A stretch of DNA of 64,000 nucleotides from an uncultured Christensenella sp. (GTDB taxonomy: Bacteria > Bacillota > Clostridia > Christensenellales > Borkfalkiaceae), in the NCBI GenBank assembly GCA_910578565.1, contig CAJTQF010000002.1:185658-249657 (forward strand), in the 5' to 3' direction. Made by a program: the position numbers and the translations under genes. The notes beneath the pieces are model-generated. The model was not told the DNA's origin and ran no database searches. It saw only the letters and a program-made list of their open reading frames with translations. This document shows positions 24,573 through 34,691 of the stretch, piece after piece; position 1 is the first letter of the stretch, and the number at the start of each line of letters is the position of its first letter.

Positions 24573-25542
24573 CTTTAGTCCTCCTCTTGCTGTCCGCGTC
24601 GTAAGCCCTGACTATTTTCATAACCAAAGGATTGCGGACAACGTCCTTGTCGGAAAGGTAAATTATATCTATGCCGTCCACGTCCTTTAAAACGTGCGCG
24701 GCGTGTTCGAGACCGCTTGATTTTCCGTCGGGCAAATCCACCTGCGTGGCGTCGCCCGTTATTACCATTTTACTGCCGTCGCCGAAGCGGGTCAGAAACA
24801 TTTTCATCTGTTCGCGCGTGGCGTTCTGCGCTTCGTCAAGTATTATGAACGCGTTAGACAGCGTTCTGCCGCGCATATAGGCAAGGGGCGCAATTTCGAT
24901 AGAGCCGCGCTCCATAAGTTTTGTATAGTTTTCAAGCCCCAACATCTCTTGCAGAGCGTCGTACAAAGGGCGCAGATAGGGGTCTACCTTCGTCTGCAAA
25001 TCGCCCGGCAAAAACCCGAGTTTCTCGCCCGCTTCAACTGCGGGACGGGTGAGAATAATTTTTTCAACCTGTTTCTGCTTCATTGCCTGCACAGCAAGGC
25101 ACACCGCAAGATAGGTCTTGCCCGTACCTGCGGGACCGATACCGAAAGTCGCGCCGCTGCGCTTGATTGCGTCGACGTATCTTTTCTGCCCGACCGTTTT
25201 ACACTTAATATGTTTGCCGCGGTAGGTGACGGCGATTGTATCGGACGAAAGTTTTGTAATATCGCCCGCCTTGTTATCGTGCGCAAGCTCTATGCAGTAC
25301 AAAACGCGGCTTCTGTCTACCGATTCGCCGTTTTCCGCAAGCGTCAGAAGACTCTCTATTACAGACGCGGCTTTTTGCGCGCTGTCTTCGGGACCTTCGA
25401 TTATGAAGTCGAGTCCGTCCACGCGGATTATAACGCCCAGTCCGCGCATTATTTCGTTCAGATTTTCGTCAAAAGTCCCCACGGTCTTTTGCAGCTTGTC
25501 CACGCTGCCCGCAACGACCTTTTTTAATGTATTTCCCTGCAT
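24547..25542 (-). CDS. phoH: PhoH-family ATPase (YbeZ type)
   Basis: A 331-aa P-loop ATPase. The N-terminal KH-like region is followed by Walker A FGIGPAGTGKTYLAVC (about residues 133-148), VEKIILTRPAVEAGEKLGFL, Walker B FIILDEAQNATREQM and the VITGDATQVDLP motif. PhoH proteins work with YbeY in RNA metabolism, and the two genes are neighbours here, separated by pgpH. Confidence 0.94.
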   Translation of the reverse strand: MQGNTLKKVVAGSVDKLQKTVGTFDENLNEIMRGLGVIIRVDGLDFIIEGPEDSAQKAASVIESLLTLAENGESVDRSRVLYCIELAHDNKAGDITKLSSDTIAVTYRGKHIKCKTVGQKRYVDAIKRSGATFGIGPAGTGKTYLAVCLAVQAMKQKQVEKIILTRPAVEAGEKLGFLPGDLQTKVDPYLRPLYDALQEMLGLENYTKLMERGSIEIAPLAYMRGRTLSNAFIILDEAQNATREQMKMFLTRFGDGSKMVITGDATQVDLPDGKSSGLEHAAHVLKDVDGIDIIYLSDKDVVRNPLVMKIVRAYDADSKRRTKVEGNKTEQ

Positions 25543-25559
25543 ATGATTTTAAAGCCTTC

Positions 25560-26462
25560 TTATGAAATATTTATACTTAACTTATGCAAATAGGTAAATT
25601 CTATTACGTAAACCACGCCGCCGTCAACCTGTTTAACGGTGTGCGTGCGCGAAAGTATTTCTTCCGCATACAAAAGCGCCTGCGCGTAAGCCGCCTGCAA
25701 ATTTTCGTCCGACTCGGTTTTGGCGGGGTATTCGAACCCCGACTTACACTCCAGCTCGCAATAACCGACGGCAAGGCAGTCCACGCGTTTTTCGTTTTCG
25801 CCTTCGCCTATTACTGTATAGGCGGATATGAGCGCGTCGCCAGAGTTTACCGTGTCGCCCGCAGAAACGCGCGCCGTGCCGCATATTGCGACTACGTTTT
25901 TAACCACGCCCGCCCTGTCGGAAACCAGCGAAGACAGTTCGGCTTTATCGGTGTGTTCTTCGTCAACCTGAACGTCCACCGTAAGAATGCTGCCCCTTCT
26001 CAGTATATTGCAAAACGTGACGTTTGGAAGGGCGAGAATTTTTCCCGTTGCCGCAGGAGCGTCAAACTTCGCGCACATACTGAATTCTTTTGCACCCGCT
26101 TCGTAAATTATCCGCTTTACTTCCGGCGTGAGATAGCTTCCGCTGCCGCTGACGTTTATTTTGAATATGAACGAATTGGAAACCGCCGCTGCCGCAACAA
26201 ACACGAATGCGCCCACGACGAGCCCTATGCGGTTTACTACGCTTTTTAAAAACCCCGCGCGCCTGCCGAGATTTTCTACCCTTATATTATAACACGGGTT
26301 GGAAAAAATTGCAAAAACTTTTTTAAGGTCTTTGTCTTTTACACAAAATGCAAACTCCGCACCCGCTTTTTTGCAGTTGTAAACGCCTACCTGCGATTTT
26401 TTAAGTTTTTTAAGCGCGGCTTCGGCTGTGCACACCACCGAAATCTGTGTAAACTTAGTCAA
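25560..26462 (-). CDS. yqfD: Sporulation protein YqfD
   Basis: A 300-aa protein of the YqfD family: cytoplasmic N-terminal part, one membrane helix (IGLVVGAFVFVAAAAVSNSF, about residues 78-97), and an extracytoplasmic region with GAKEFSMCAKFD and DTVNSGDALISAYTVIG. It is made in the mother cell in B. subtilis; precise function unknown. It overlaps yqfC by eight bases. Confidence 0.9.
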   Translation of the reverse strand: MTKFTQISVVCTAEAALKKLKKSQVGVYNCKKAGAEFAFCVKDKDLKKVFAIFSNPCYNIRVENLGRRAGFLKSVVNRIGLVVGAFVFVAAAAVSNSFIFKINVSGSGSYLTPEVKRIIYEAGAKEFSMCAKFDAPAATGKILALPNVTFCNILRRGSILTVDVQVDEEHTDKAELSSLVSDRAGVVKNVVAICGTARVSAGDTVNSGDALISAYTVIGEGENEKRVDCLAVGYCELECKSGFEYPAKTESDENLQAAYAQALLYAEEILSRTHTVKQVDGGVVYVIEFTYLHKLSINIS

Positions 26463-26700
26463 CGGTCACCCCCGAAATATTGCCGCGGATAAGTAAATCT
26501 TCTTCAAAATATTTGCCGAGAGTCAGATTGTCGCCAAACACGGTAATTCTGTTCTTTTTAAGGGCAAGCACTATCTTTTCAGGCGTGTACTCCGCCACGC
26601 CTTTTACGCTTCTGAAATATCCGCCGAAGCCCGGCACCACAGAAAAGGATTTTAACGTGTCCGCGCCCAGCTCTTCCAAAATCTGTTCCAATAGTTTCAT
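26455..26700 (-). CDS. yqfC: Sporulation protein YqfC (YabP/YqfC family)
   Basis: An 81-aa protein: KLLEQILEELGADTLKSFSV, then the YabP/YqfC core with ENLTLGKYFEED-like ending (here GDNLTLGKYFEEDLLIRGNI). Start set at 26700 from the family N-terminus. First gene of yqfC-yqfD-phoH-pgpH-ybeY-era-yqzL-recO. A SigE-type promoter precedes it. Confidence 0.9.
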   Translation of the reverse strand: MKLLEQILEELGADTLKSFSVVPGFGGYFRSVKGVAEYTPEKIVLALKKNRITVFGDNLTLGKYFEEDLLIRGNISGVTVD

Positions 26701-26705
26701 ATAAT

Positions 26706-26734
26706 ATTGTATGAATATAAATTGAGCGGTATGC
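26706..26734 (-). promoter_or_regulatory. SigE-type promoter of yqfC-yqfD
   Basis: GCATA (26730-26734), 16-bp spacer, CATACAAT (26706-26713) on the minus strand. The -10 is a full SigE match, and yqfC-yqfD are SigE genes in B. subtilis. It ends one base before the A-tract of the interrupted terminator at 26735. Confidence 0.7.
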
Positions 26735-26813
26735 AAAAGCCGCGGCGTAAAGCGCACTTCCCATAGGGAATTAAAAAACTAAATTATTAATAGTTATACT
26801 TTCAAGCAAGGAC

Positions 26814-26847
26814 AAAAGCTCTCGAACGATATGTTCGAGAGCTTTTT
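26814..26847. terminator. Element 1, gene-3' terminator
   Basis: Perfect arms AAAAGCTCTCGAAC and GTTCGAGAGCTTTT, loop GATAT. Its outer AAAAGCTC/GAGAGCTTTTT is shared with the equivalent terminator of element 2. Confidence 0.85.
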
Positions 26848-26888
26848 ACTGCAAAATATTTAGAAAGATAAATTGAAATTTATCGTTA

Positions 26889-27329
26889 CTATGATAATTT
26901 GTTATTCAAGCACTGAATGTATTGTGCGACTAAAAAATAATTTTTTATATCTGTTTCGTCTAATCCTCTGAACAGAAAAAGGTCATCGTAAATTTCCGCC
27001 ACTCTATTAATATCTTTTCCTTCAATATGGAAAAACCCCGTAACTAAATCAATCCCGACTAAAACAGATGAATCTTTAGCTTTATATGCAACAATTTGCG
27101 GTACTGAACCTTGCGGTAATTTCTCTCTATTAGATTCATTTTTCATAATGTTGAATTCTACGACATCATGAAAAGATAAAGAATCTAATTTTTCAAAACG
27201 ATATTTGTTGCAAAAATAATCATTTATTTCTGCTCCGCTTTTCCGATTTGGTTTCAACTTATCACGATTTTCGTTATATATGCATTTCCACTCCTGAATC
27301 ATTTCAATAGTTGGCTCTGTTGTAAGCAT
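26889..27329 (-). CDS. Hypothetical protein, cargo of element 1
   Basis: A 146-aa acidic, soluble protein that I do not recognise. It has no signal peptide or membrane segment. Its most regular part is VLVGIDLVTGFFHIEGKDIN followed by LFLFRGLDETDIKNYF. Base composition is clearly more AT-rich than the flanking yqfC and lipoprotein genes. It has its own sigma-A promoter, GCGGAG ribosome site and terminator, so it is an independent unit. Confidence 0.7.
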   Translation of the reverse strand: MLTTEPTIEMIQEWKCIYNENRDKLKPNRKSGAEINDYFCNKYRFEKLDSLSFHDVVEFNIMKNESNREKLPQGSVPQIVAYKAKDSSVLVGIDLVTGFFHIEGKDINRVAEIYDDLFLFRGLDETDIKNYFLVAQYIQCLNNKLS

Positions 27330-27367
27330 ATTAAAATCTCCGCTAAATTATTGTTTATCGTGTAATC

Positions 27368-27396
27368 ATTATATCACGAAAAATGAAAGAGCGCAA
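27368..27396 (-). promoter_or_regulatory. Promoter of the element 1 gene
   Basis: TTGCGC (27391-27396), 17-bp spacer, TATAAT (27368-27373) on the minus strand. Upstream lies a dyad, TAGGCTACGAGTAGCCTA (27441-27458), a possible operator or hairpin. Confidence 0.6.
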
Positions 27397-27468
27397 CCGA
27401 TTGAATTTTGCGGGATATATAAAACATATCTGTATCTCACTAGGCTACGAGTAGCCTAATTCGTCCAC

Positions 27469-27506
27469 GAAAAAGGCACAGCTTAACGCTGTGCCTAAAT
27501 CTTTTT
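27469..27506. terminator. Element 1, gene-5' terminator
   Basis: AGGCACAGC / GCTGTGCCT stem flanked by A- and T-tracts on both sides. It now ends transcripts of the giant lipoprotein gene, whose original terminator is split by the element. Confidence 0.8.
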
Positions 27507-27572
27507 ATTTGCGTTTTAATAAATTCCCTATGGGAATTACCGTAAACGCCGCGGCTTTTATTGTTGTGTTAT

Positions 27573-30500
27573 TTAAAACGTTACCGAAAGATTTACGTTG
27601 CCGTTAGCCGTTGCGGAATTTACAAGTCCGTCGGTATTGAGACTGTAAGACCCGCCCACACCGCCGAAAACCGTTTTCTTCTTGACGCGGAGAGTGAACA
27701 TTTCAGGACCGTTAACGCCCGTATAATATATTTCAATCTGGGTGTCCCCGTCAAGTTCGCGCTTGACGCTGTATGTTCCGTTTTCAAGCATAGCTATTTT
27801 GCCCGTAAACGATTTACCCGCTTCCTGCGTGGCATTATTCTTATCGCACTGGTCGGAAGGCACGTTTTCAAAGATAAACGCCGCCGCGCCGCCCGAAACG
27901 CTGTAACTCAAAGAGTATAAAACTCTGGGATACAGAACGGTTGTGTTTTTATCAAGATTGGTGATTTTGTTATGGAACTCAGTATCTTCTTTCAGATACC
28001 AGGCATAGAAGCTGTCTGCCATAGAAGTGTCCACTTCAATCCGGACCGCGTTGGGGTCGGTTCCGCTTGTGAGAACGGCTCCGTCTTTAACTCCCGTCAG
28101 CATTCCGTCCCTGCCGTCCGCCCATATTGCATAGTAGTTTACGTACTGCACGGTGGATGAAGTAAATTCAAGCACGCTGCCCTTTTCATACGCCCAGCCA
28201 AGGAAAAGATATCCGTCTGCGGAAATTGTCCCGAGTCGGGTTACGCCCTGCTCAACGCCGTCAACGGTAAGGTTGTAACCTGCCGCATAACTTACGCCGT
28301 CATAGATATAATCCACCGCGCTGTGAATGATTATGCTTGTAATTGCAACTTCCCTTACTTCGCCGTTCAAAGATACGGGGTGCGTAGGCATATCGAATTT
28401 ATACCCCGAAGCGTCGCCGCAGATGCCGTCCACACCCGTGAGCGATACAAATTCGTACCCGTCGGGGGGAGTGACCGTCACGGTAGTGCCTGCCTGCGCG
28501 TATACTGCGTTGTCGTTGCCGTAGGTCGCGCAAGCGTCACCGCTGATAACCGCGCCTTCGATATCGACGGTTAAAAGATAGTAGTAAGGCGTAGCGGTGT
28601 TAATAGTAACGTTTACGGTGTAATATTTATTGTCCGTCGCAAACCCGTTATCCACATAAACTTCGTAACCGTTTATATAGCCCTTGGACGCTGTCGCCAT
28701 ATTGAGTTCGTCCATGGCGGCGGTTTTTATCCTGTTTGCCGATAAGCCTTCGCTTACAACTCCGCTTGTCAGACATCCGAGCCGGGTTACGCCGTTGCCG
28801 GAAATTTTATATTCCACGTACGCCCAGTTTGTGGAGTGCAGTCCGCCCGTACCGCTACGCTGGATGAACGTGCCGGCGCGATATTCGGTCCAGTCGCCGC
28901 CGGGACAGGTTATGTTTGTGTAATAAACGTGCAATTTTGTTGTCTTGCCGCCGTTTGCTTCGGAACATCCGAAGAATGCGTATCTGCTGTCGCCAGTAAC
29001 GCCGTTGCCGCCCAAAGTCATGTTTTTCGCAAGGAATACGACGCTCTCTATCGCGTAGTTATCCATAAACGCCTGCGCGCCTACCGACGTCACCGTTTCG
29101 GGGACGACTACGTTTTTGACCATAGAGCCTTTAAGCGCGTTTGCCGCGATTGAAGTTACGGGATAACCGTTTATTCCGCTTTCGAGAACAAGGGTCGAAC
29201 CCGGCTCTGTGAAAGGTTTAATAGCGTATTCGTCAAACGACTTAATTTCATAAGCGTTGTCGGTGTACGCGTAAACCACTCCGTTTACCGTCATTTCAGC
29301 AATCACATATTTGCCGTAAACGGTGGGAACGCCGTCCACTTTTACGATATTTGCGTCGTTGGCGTAATCGGTCTTTACGGTAAAATCTTTATCCGCATAC
29401 CAGCCAAGGAAGGTATAGCCGCCGATTGAATACTCAATAAGCTGCGCGTCGTCCACAAAGCCGCCCGTTACGGTGCCAACGCCGTCGACTCCCGTTACGA
29501 AGTTGATTTTTACCGACTCCTCTACCTGCGCGTAAATAGTTGTGTCGCCCCAGAGCTGCATATAAATTCTGCCGTCGTCCTGGTCGGTAATTCTGTTGTT
29601 GCCTTCCATGTCGGTGGTATATATTATTTTATATGTATGCGCGTCGTCGACCCAGGTGGGTGCGAAAGGCGTTCTTAAATACACTATCGAACTGTAAGCT
29701 ATATCGTCAGCCCTGAAGTAAACGCCATCTTCGTTCAGCTCTAACCCGAGATGTCCGTAAGCCGTTTTCAACATATCGCCGTACGCTACGGTTAACGTTA
29801 CGTTTGTATACTTATTTACGGAAGCATAGGGATTTTCTTCGCCGGTGGTGTAGCAACCGAATACCTTTTCAATATGTTCGTCTGAAGATTCAAAAGTTTT
29901 ATTGAAGTCTATTTCGTAATTTTCAGATACTACGTTGTAGTAATTGGGCGCGGCGTATTCTCCCGTCAATTCGCCCGATTCGTAAAGGTTTGTTACGCCT
30001 TCTTTATATTCGTTCAAATCTATGGTGAGATTGACAGTCGCGGGCGAAGCCGAAAGCGAACCTATCGCTTTTATTCCGGTTATGCCCTGCTCGTCGTTGC
30101 GGGTGAGACCTACGTAAAGGCTGTTCAACACGCCGCCCGTAAGTCCGTTGGCGTTCAGCTGCAACGCGTAATAGTTTTCACTGAACCCGAGCGCGTCAGC
30201 AGCGTCCGTGCCGCTTCCGAAACTCGTGACGGTAGAGCCGTTTACGTCTATAGCGAAACCGGTCAAAAACTGGGTGAGATAGAAATTTCCGTCCGAAGCC
30301 GAAGCGTTTGCAAGCGTTTCGTACAAGGTATACGTGGGCGTGCCGTCCGAGACAAGCGAAGGCACGGCGCCCGCGATTATGTTCCATACGCTATCGCTCA
30401 TACCTATCAGCCAACGGATAGGCGAATCAACGCCGCCGGAATGTTCTACGAATGCGTTTTCCAGCAGATAGTCCAAAGTCATTACTTTGTAGACCGCGTC

Positions 30501-33500
30501 CGCCGTACCTACTCCCTTGCCGAAAGTTACGTATCCGTTTGAATATGTAATCGAAATACGGTTTGCCGAAGCAAGCGTGAAGCCAAGAACGGAACTGCCC
30601 TTCAAATCCGCAAGAACGGTCAGGTAGAACTGTCCGTTCTGGTCAAGACCTACCGTGAGCGAAGTTACGTTCATTTCTATATTTTTGTTGATGCTTATAC
30701 CCACGGAAACTTTAACGGCTATATCGATTCTGCCTGCGAAAGTATACAGGGTGTAAATCCCGCCGTTGTCGTCCGTCACGGTCTTATACAAGTCAGAAAC
30801 GAGCGTGGGTACGAAACCTGCATTTATATAAGCCGACTGCCAGTTATCCGCGTAAACGCGCCTTGCCGCTTTTTCGGCTGAAAGGTTAATCCAGTCCCTG
30901 CCGCCGACAGACACGCTGCCTGTAACGGCGTGCGTTTTGGGGTCTACGCCTATTTTTGCCGTACCTATTTCAAAACCTAAATCGGTACCGAACAATTTGA
31001 GAATATTGTCGACGTTCACCGTCGCGGTGTTAACGCCGTCCACTTTATTGAACGATATCGTGTTTGCAAAATCAAACGAAATAAGTTTGGTGATAAGGTC
31101 CGAAAGAGCGTTTTCGTCAACGCGTGCAACTTCATAACTGCTTGCGGCAGCCTTGCTTTCCGCGGGGTGAATAAGTTTCGAAAGGGTGGTTATAAAGTTC
31201 TCGTCAGTAATTAATCTCACCAGTTCTTCAACCGCCAAAGATATGTCGTCCTTAGCCGCATAGAACTTAATTTCATTGAGATTGGTAGTTCCTATTTTGT
31301 CAAGACTGAGATAAATTTTTTCGTCGTTGTAGCGGACGTTTGCGTTGACCGCGGTTGCGCCTATATTTAAAACAAGGTCGATTTCCGCAAGTTTGTCGCC
31401 CTTTATTTTGTCGCCCGCAAGTCCCTGCGTGTAGTACAGGGTTGCGTCAACCGTAATTTCTTTCAGAGCGGGAATTTCGCTGTTCGCGCCGTCAAGATGG
31501 ATAGCGACTTCGTACGTATTGCTGCCCAGAGTCTGCGAAACCGAAAGTTCGTTTTCGACAACGGCGAACAGATAGTTGTAAACTATTTTGGCGAACGCGT
31601 CTTCGGTCTGCGCCGTTGAATATATCTCGCAGTTTTCAAGAGCGGAGTTTACCCTGTCGAAACCGGAGCCGTCGCCCGCCTTAACGCCTGCGTAAACGTC
31701 TAAAATCTGCGCGCCGTTTGCGTCTGTAATATTTGCGTCAAGCGCAAGAGAACCGTTTGCCGTAAGGGTTAAATTGCCGTACAGCGCGTGGCTTATTATA
31801 AGTTTGCTTACGCTGCCGTCTTCAAAGTCGTAGTCGGTGGAAACCGAAAGGTCTTTGACAAAACCGAGTACCGCGCCGAGAATTTTCTGGAAGTTGTTGC
31901 TTGCAACTATCTCTTCCACAGCCGCGCCGATATTGCCGCCGTCAAGATTAACCGAAGTATTGTACAGCCCGACCGCAGACGAAGCCGTTGCGTTACCGCT
32001 CTTTTCGCCGTTAATCAAAAGGTTAACGCTGTCTATTATGTTCTGAATGCCGTTTTTGGTGTCTGTAATGTCCTTGTCGTAAATTTCCATTCCCAGACTG
32101 TTAACCGCGAATTTTACGAAAGGTTTGCCTTCTTCCGCCGCGGCGTCATAGAAAAGTTTAAGAGCAACTTCATCCTTGCCTGAAGCAGAAGTTCCGTCCG
32201 CGATAGTCATAACCGCGTCTACGGCAATTTTAAGTCCGCCGTTCCAGCTTACTTCGCCGCCGCCCACAATATGCATGGGCATATTGTCAATTACTGCAAG
32301 CCCGTCTATTTCGAAAGCAACCGCTTTCGCGTCGATTATGTATCCCGCTTCTTTTACCGCAACCGAAACCAGTTTTATGAGTCCGGCAGCGTCAAGGTAT
32401 TCGCCCCTGTCGGGAAGGATAACCTGTTCGCCGCTGCCTTCCACTCTCATATCGAGACCGAGCGCGGCAAGAGTAAGCGAAAGATTGGCTTTTCCGTTTT
32501 CGAGACCGAGCGCGAGCGCGGCGGTACCGAATTTGACGCCGTTTACGTTAACGCCAAGCGCGTCCACTATTGCGTCCACGTCGCAAGACACGCGTATCTG
32601 CGAATTGCTTGCGTAAATGTCGCCCAACACTTCGCCGAAGTTGAGATTGAGTATACCGTTAATTATATCCGCAACAGACTTTGCCGCTTCCCCGCTTTGG
32701 TCCGCGGTAAGGCTTTCGTTCGCCTGACTGTTATTTATTAAACTTAAAAGTTCTTTCACCGCGCCAACAGTTTCGTCTATATCGCAGTAAATTTTCGCGC
32801 CCATCTCTTCGCCGTTGACTTTCAACAGTTCAAGATAAATTTTTCCCGCGCTCTTGAAGTCGATATTGTTGCCGTAGTAGACTGCAAGTTCCGCGTTGAG
32901 TCCCGCGTACGCCACGTTAAGGTCCACGCGGGTGGCAATGTCGTAACCGAGTTCTACGTAAGCCTGCGCCTTTACGGAAAGTCCGCTAAGCATATCTATT
33001 ACGTTTTGCTTTGAACCGTCGAAACCGAGAGTCACTTTAAGCGTGTCGCTGTCAAGCATAGAGTGCACGCCCGCCGCGTAATCGGCAAGGTTTGCGGGCG
33101 CGTCCGCTTTGTTGTGCGAAATTATTTCACCGTCCTTGTCGGGCGAAATCTTTGCGCGCAGGTCTATTGAAGTTGAATCGTATGTAATGCTTTCGAGTTC
33201 TATGTTGTTGAACTTGTAAGACGAACCGTCGCGGTCGAAATGCATATAAAGGCGCACGCCTATGCCCGTGCCCAGCAAATCGTCCGTTTCAACCGAAATC
33301 GTAACGGTGCTGTCGTCGTGTTCTTCTTTGAACATTCCCAGCACTGAGGCTATGTCAAAACCTTCGCTTTCCTGCTCTTCTTCGGTAAGCGCGTACGAAG
33401 CTGCCGCCGCGCCGTCCTTATTAAATCTTTCAGCCCATTCCTTGAACTGGTTAATAATCGTAGAAACCGCGTCCACGTTCAGGGTCATTGCAAACTCGTC

Positions 33501-34658
33501 GCTGTAATAAGCGTTTACCGCGCCGCCCGCAAAATCTATGTACAAATCCTGCTTGCCGTCCTTTCTGCCGAGAGAAATGCGCGCGTCGATACTGCCCAGA
33601 ATGTCTTCAATGCTTGCGAGAGAGAGATAAATTTTTCCGCTGTAATCGGTCTGCCCTACGGTAAGTTCCGCGTTGAACTGTTCCCCGCCGGCAAGCACGC
33701 CGCTGAACGCGCTGCCGAGCACGTTTAAAATATCAACGTCGTCGCTTGCGGGTTCGTCCTGTTCGTCGTCCACTTTACCGAGATACTGTTTGTAATAACT
33801 GTCGTAATAGCCGTAATGCACGTTGTCGAACTGGTCGTCGCCGTAAGAGAAAGTTGTTGTAACTTTCGCCGTAGAGTCCATTGCGATTCCGCCGAGCGAG
33901 CTGGGCGCTATCTTCGTTTTTTCTTCGCAATAGCTTGAAAGAACGGTCCAGTTACTATCGAATGTAAACGAAATTTCTATGCTGTTGAATTCGGGAAAGC
34001 CTTTGAGATCGCCCCTGGTCTTCATACCGTACTGGTAATAAGACGCGGCTTTGCTGTTCAGCGAAAACGACTGCGTATAAGTGCCGTCGCCGTTATCCAC
34101 GACTTCGCCCCAGCTTTTAATTGTTTCTTTGTTTATAATGTAAACCGACATTTCGGTTGAATACTCGCCGTAAGTTTTAAGGTATTTTGCCCTGTCGTAA
34201 TAAGTGGGTTGTGAAGTTTTCCATTTTGCCGACGTGGAATCGGTGGATTTGCCGGGAGTTTCGGACGTGCGCATATAAACTTCGTTGTTAACAAAGCACG
34301 CCTGCGTTCCCGCCTTTACCAGTGACGAATACGTAATGTCCGAACAAATCATTACGCTGTCTTTATAATCTTTCCAGGTCTGCGTAACCTGAGTGTAGCC
34401 CATAGCTTTCGAAGCGCAGTAAGCATACGCGTGATAATAATCCTGTCTGTCAAGCGCGTAAGCCATATATCCTATATTTTCAAGTCCGGTGTGCGCGGTG
34501 GGCGCAGAACCGTCGTTGGGAAGCGCCAGACGGTAAGTCGTCGCGTCGTCGGGCGTTTCGGTGGGGCCTTTAGCCTTGCAGGCGGTAAGCCCGCCGGCAA
34601 CACAACCCGCACATAATATTCCAAGCAGCGTAGCCGCTATTTTTTTGCCGAATTTCAT
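27573..34658 (-). CDS. Giant surface lipoprotein with repeated beta-rich modules
   Basis: A 2361-aa lipoprotein. Signal peptide MKFGKKIAATLLGILCAGCV with lipobox LTAC (Cys about 27). Residues about 300-1450 repeat a module that alternates beta-strand lines (KIYLSL, YYGNNIDFKS, LNVDAV) with short helices such as KNGIQNIIDSVNLLIN. I do not recognise this module. The C-terminal third has a short LRR_5 stretch (VVVPETVTSVGAQAFMD) and InlB B-type repeats (YTFLGWYADKDFTVKTDYAN; YLFLGWAYEKGSV). Probably a cell-surface adhesin or scaffold. Monocistronic, with a strong promoter. Its own terminator is interrupted by element 1. Confidence 0.8.
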   Translation of the reverse strand: MKFGKKIAATLLGILCAGCVAGGLTACKAKGPTETPDDATTYRLALPNDGSAPTAHTGLENIGYMAYALDRQDYYHAYAYCASKAMGYTQVTQTWKDYKDSVMICSDITYSSLVKAGTQACFVNNEVYMRTSETPGKSTDSTSAKWKTSQPTYYDRAKYLKTYGEYSTEMSVYIINKETIKSWGEVVDNGDGTYTQSFSLNSKAASYYQYGMKTRGDLKGFPEFNSIEISFTFDSNWTVLSSYCEEKTKIAPSSLGGIAMDSTAKVTTTFSYGDDQFDNVHYGYYDSYYKQYLGKVDDEQDEPASDDVDILNVLGSAFSGVLAGGEQFNAELTVGQTDYSGKIYLSLASIEDILGSIDARISLGRKDGKQDLYIDFAGGAVNAYYSDEFAMTLNVDAVSTIINQFKEWAERFNKDGAAAASYALTEEEQESEGFDIASVLGMFKEEHDDSTVTISVETDDLLGTGIGVRLYMHFDRDGSSYKFNNIELESITYDSTSIDLRAKISPDKDGEIISHNKADAPANLADYAAGVHSMLDSDTLKVTLGFDGSKQNVIDMLSGLSVKAQAYVELGYDIATRVDLNVAYAGLNAELAVYYGNNIDFKSAGKIYLELLKVNGEEMGAKIYCDIDETVGAVKELLSLINNSQANESLTADQSGEAAKSVADIINGILNLNFGEVLGDIYASNSQIRVSCDVDAIVDALGVNVNGVKFGTAALALGLENGKANLSLTLAALGLDMRVEGSGEQVILPDRGEYLDAAGLIKLVSVAVKEAGYIIDAKAVAFEIDGLAVIDNMPMHIVGGGEVSWNGGLKIAVDAVMTIADGTSASGKDEVALKLFYDAAAEEGKPFVKFAVNSLGMEIYDKDITDTKNGIQNIIDSVNLLINGEKSGNATASSAVGLYNTSVNLDGGNIGAAVEEIVASNNFQKILGAVLGFVKDLSVSTDYDFEDGSVSKLIISHALYGNLTLTANGSLALDANITDANGAQILDVYAGVKAGDGSGFDRVNSALENCEIYSTAQTEDAFAKIVYNYLFAVVENELSVSQTLGSNTYEVAIHLDGANSEIPALKEITVDATLYYTQGLAGDKIKGDKLAEIDLVLNIGATAVNANVRYNDEKIYLSLDKIGTTNLNEIKFYAAKDDISLAVEELVRLITDENFITTLSKLIHPAESKAAASSYEVARVDENALSDLITKLISFDFANTISFNKVDGVNTATVNVDNILKLFGTDLGFEIGTAKIGVDPKTHAVTGSVSVGGRDWINLSAEKAARRVYADNWQSAYINAGFVPTLVSDLYKTVTDDNGGIYTLYTFAGRIDIAVKVSVGISINKNIEMNVTSLTVGLDQNGQFYLTVLADLKGSSVLGFTLASANRISITYSNGYVTFGKGVGTADAVYKVMTLDYLLENAFVEHSGGVDSPIRWLIGMSDSVWNIIAGAVPSLVSDGTPTYTLYETLANASASDGNFYLTQFLTGFAIDVNGSTVTSFGSGTDAADALGFSENYYALQLNANGLTGGVLNSLYVGLTRNDEQGITGIKAIGSLSASPATVNLTIDLNEYKEGVTNLYESGELTGEYAAPNYYNVVSENYEIDFNKTFESSDEHIEKVFGCYTTGEENPYASVNKYTNVTLTVAYGDMLKTAYGHLGLELNEDGVYFRADDIAYSSIVYLRTPFAPTWVDDAHTYKIIYTTDMEGNNRITDQDDGRIYMQLWGDTTIYAQVEESVKINFVTGVDGVGTVTGGFVDDAQLIEYSIGGYTFLGWYADKDFTVKTDYANDANIVKVDGVPTVYGKYVIAEMTVNGVVYAYTDNAYEIKSFDEYAIKPFTEPGSTLVLESGINGYPVTSIAANALKGSMVKNVVVPETVTSVGAQAFMDNYAIESVVFLAKNMTLGGNGVTGDSRYAFFGCSEANGGKTTKLHVYYTNITCPGGDWTEYRAGTFIQRSGTGGLHSTNWAYVEYKISGNGVTRLGCLTSGVVSEGLSANRIKTAAMDELNMATASKGYINGYEVYVDNGFATDNKYYTVNVTINTATPYYYLLTVDIEGAVISGDACATYGNDNAVYAQAGTTVTVTPPDGYEFVSLTGVDGICGDASGYKFDMPTHPVSLNGEVREVAITSIIIHSAVDYIYDGVSYAAGYNLTVDGVEQGVTRLGTISADGYLFLGWAYEKGSVLEFTSSTVQYVNYYAIWADGRDGMLTGVKDGAVLTSGTDPNAVRIEVDTSMADSFYAWYLKEDTEFHNKITNLDKNTTVLYPRVLYSLSYSVSGGAAAFIFENVPSDQCDKNNATQEAGKSFTGKIAMLENGTYSVKRELDGDTQIEIYYTGVNGPEMFTLRVKKKTVFGGVGGSYSLNTDGLVNSATANGNVNLSVTF

Positions 34659-34691
34659 ATCTTATATCCCTTATAAATATAACTGTGTTCA

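Larger units (their letters stand above)
26735..27559. mobile_element. Single-gene element 1 inserted in a terminator loop
   Basis: Left arm AAAAGCCGCGGCG (26735-26747) and right arm CGCCGCGGCTTTT (27547-27559) are the two halves of one perfect terminator hairpin, now 799 bases apart. TAAA adjoins both junctions (26748-26751 and 27543-27546). Element body 26752-27542 begins GCGCACTTCCCATAGGG and ends AATTCCCTATGGGAATTACCG minus its last base pair context, so TTCCCATAGGGAATT occurs inverted near both ends. Inside: terminator, gene with its own promoter, second terminator. No transposase. It shares its gene-3' end with the element at 42305-43159. Confidence 0.7.
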
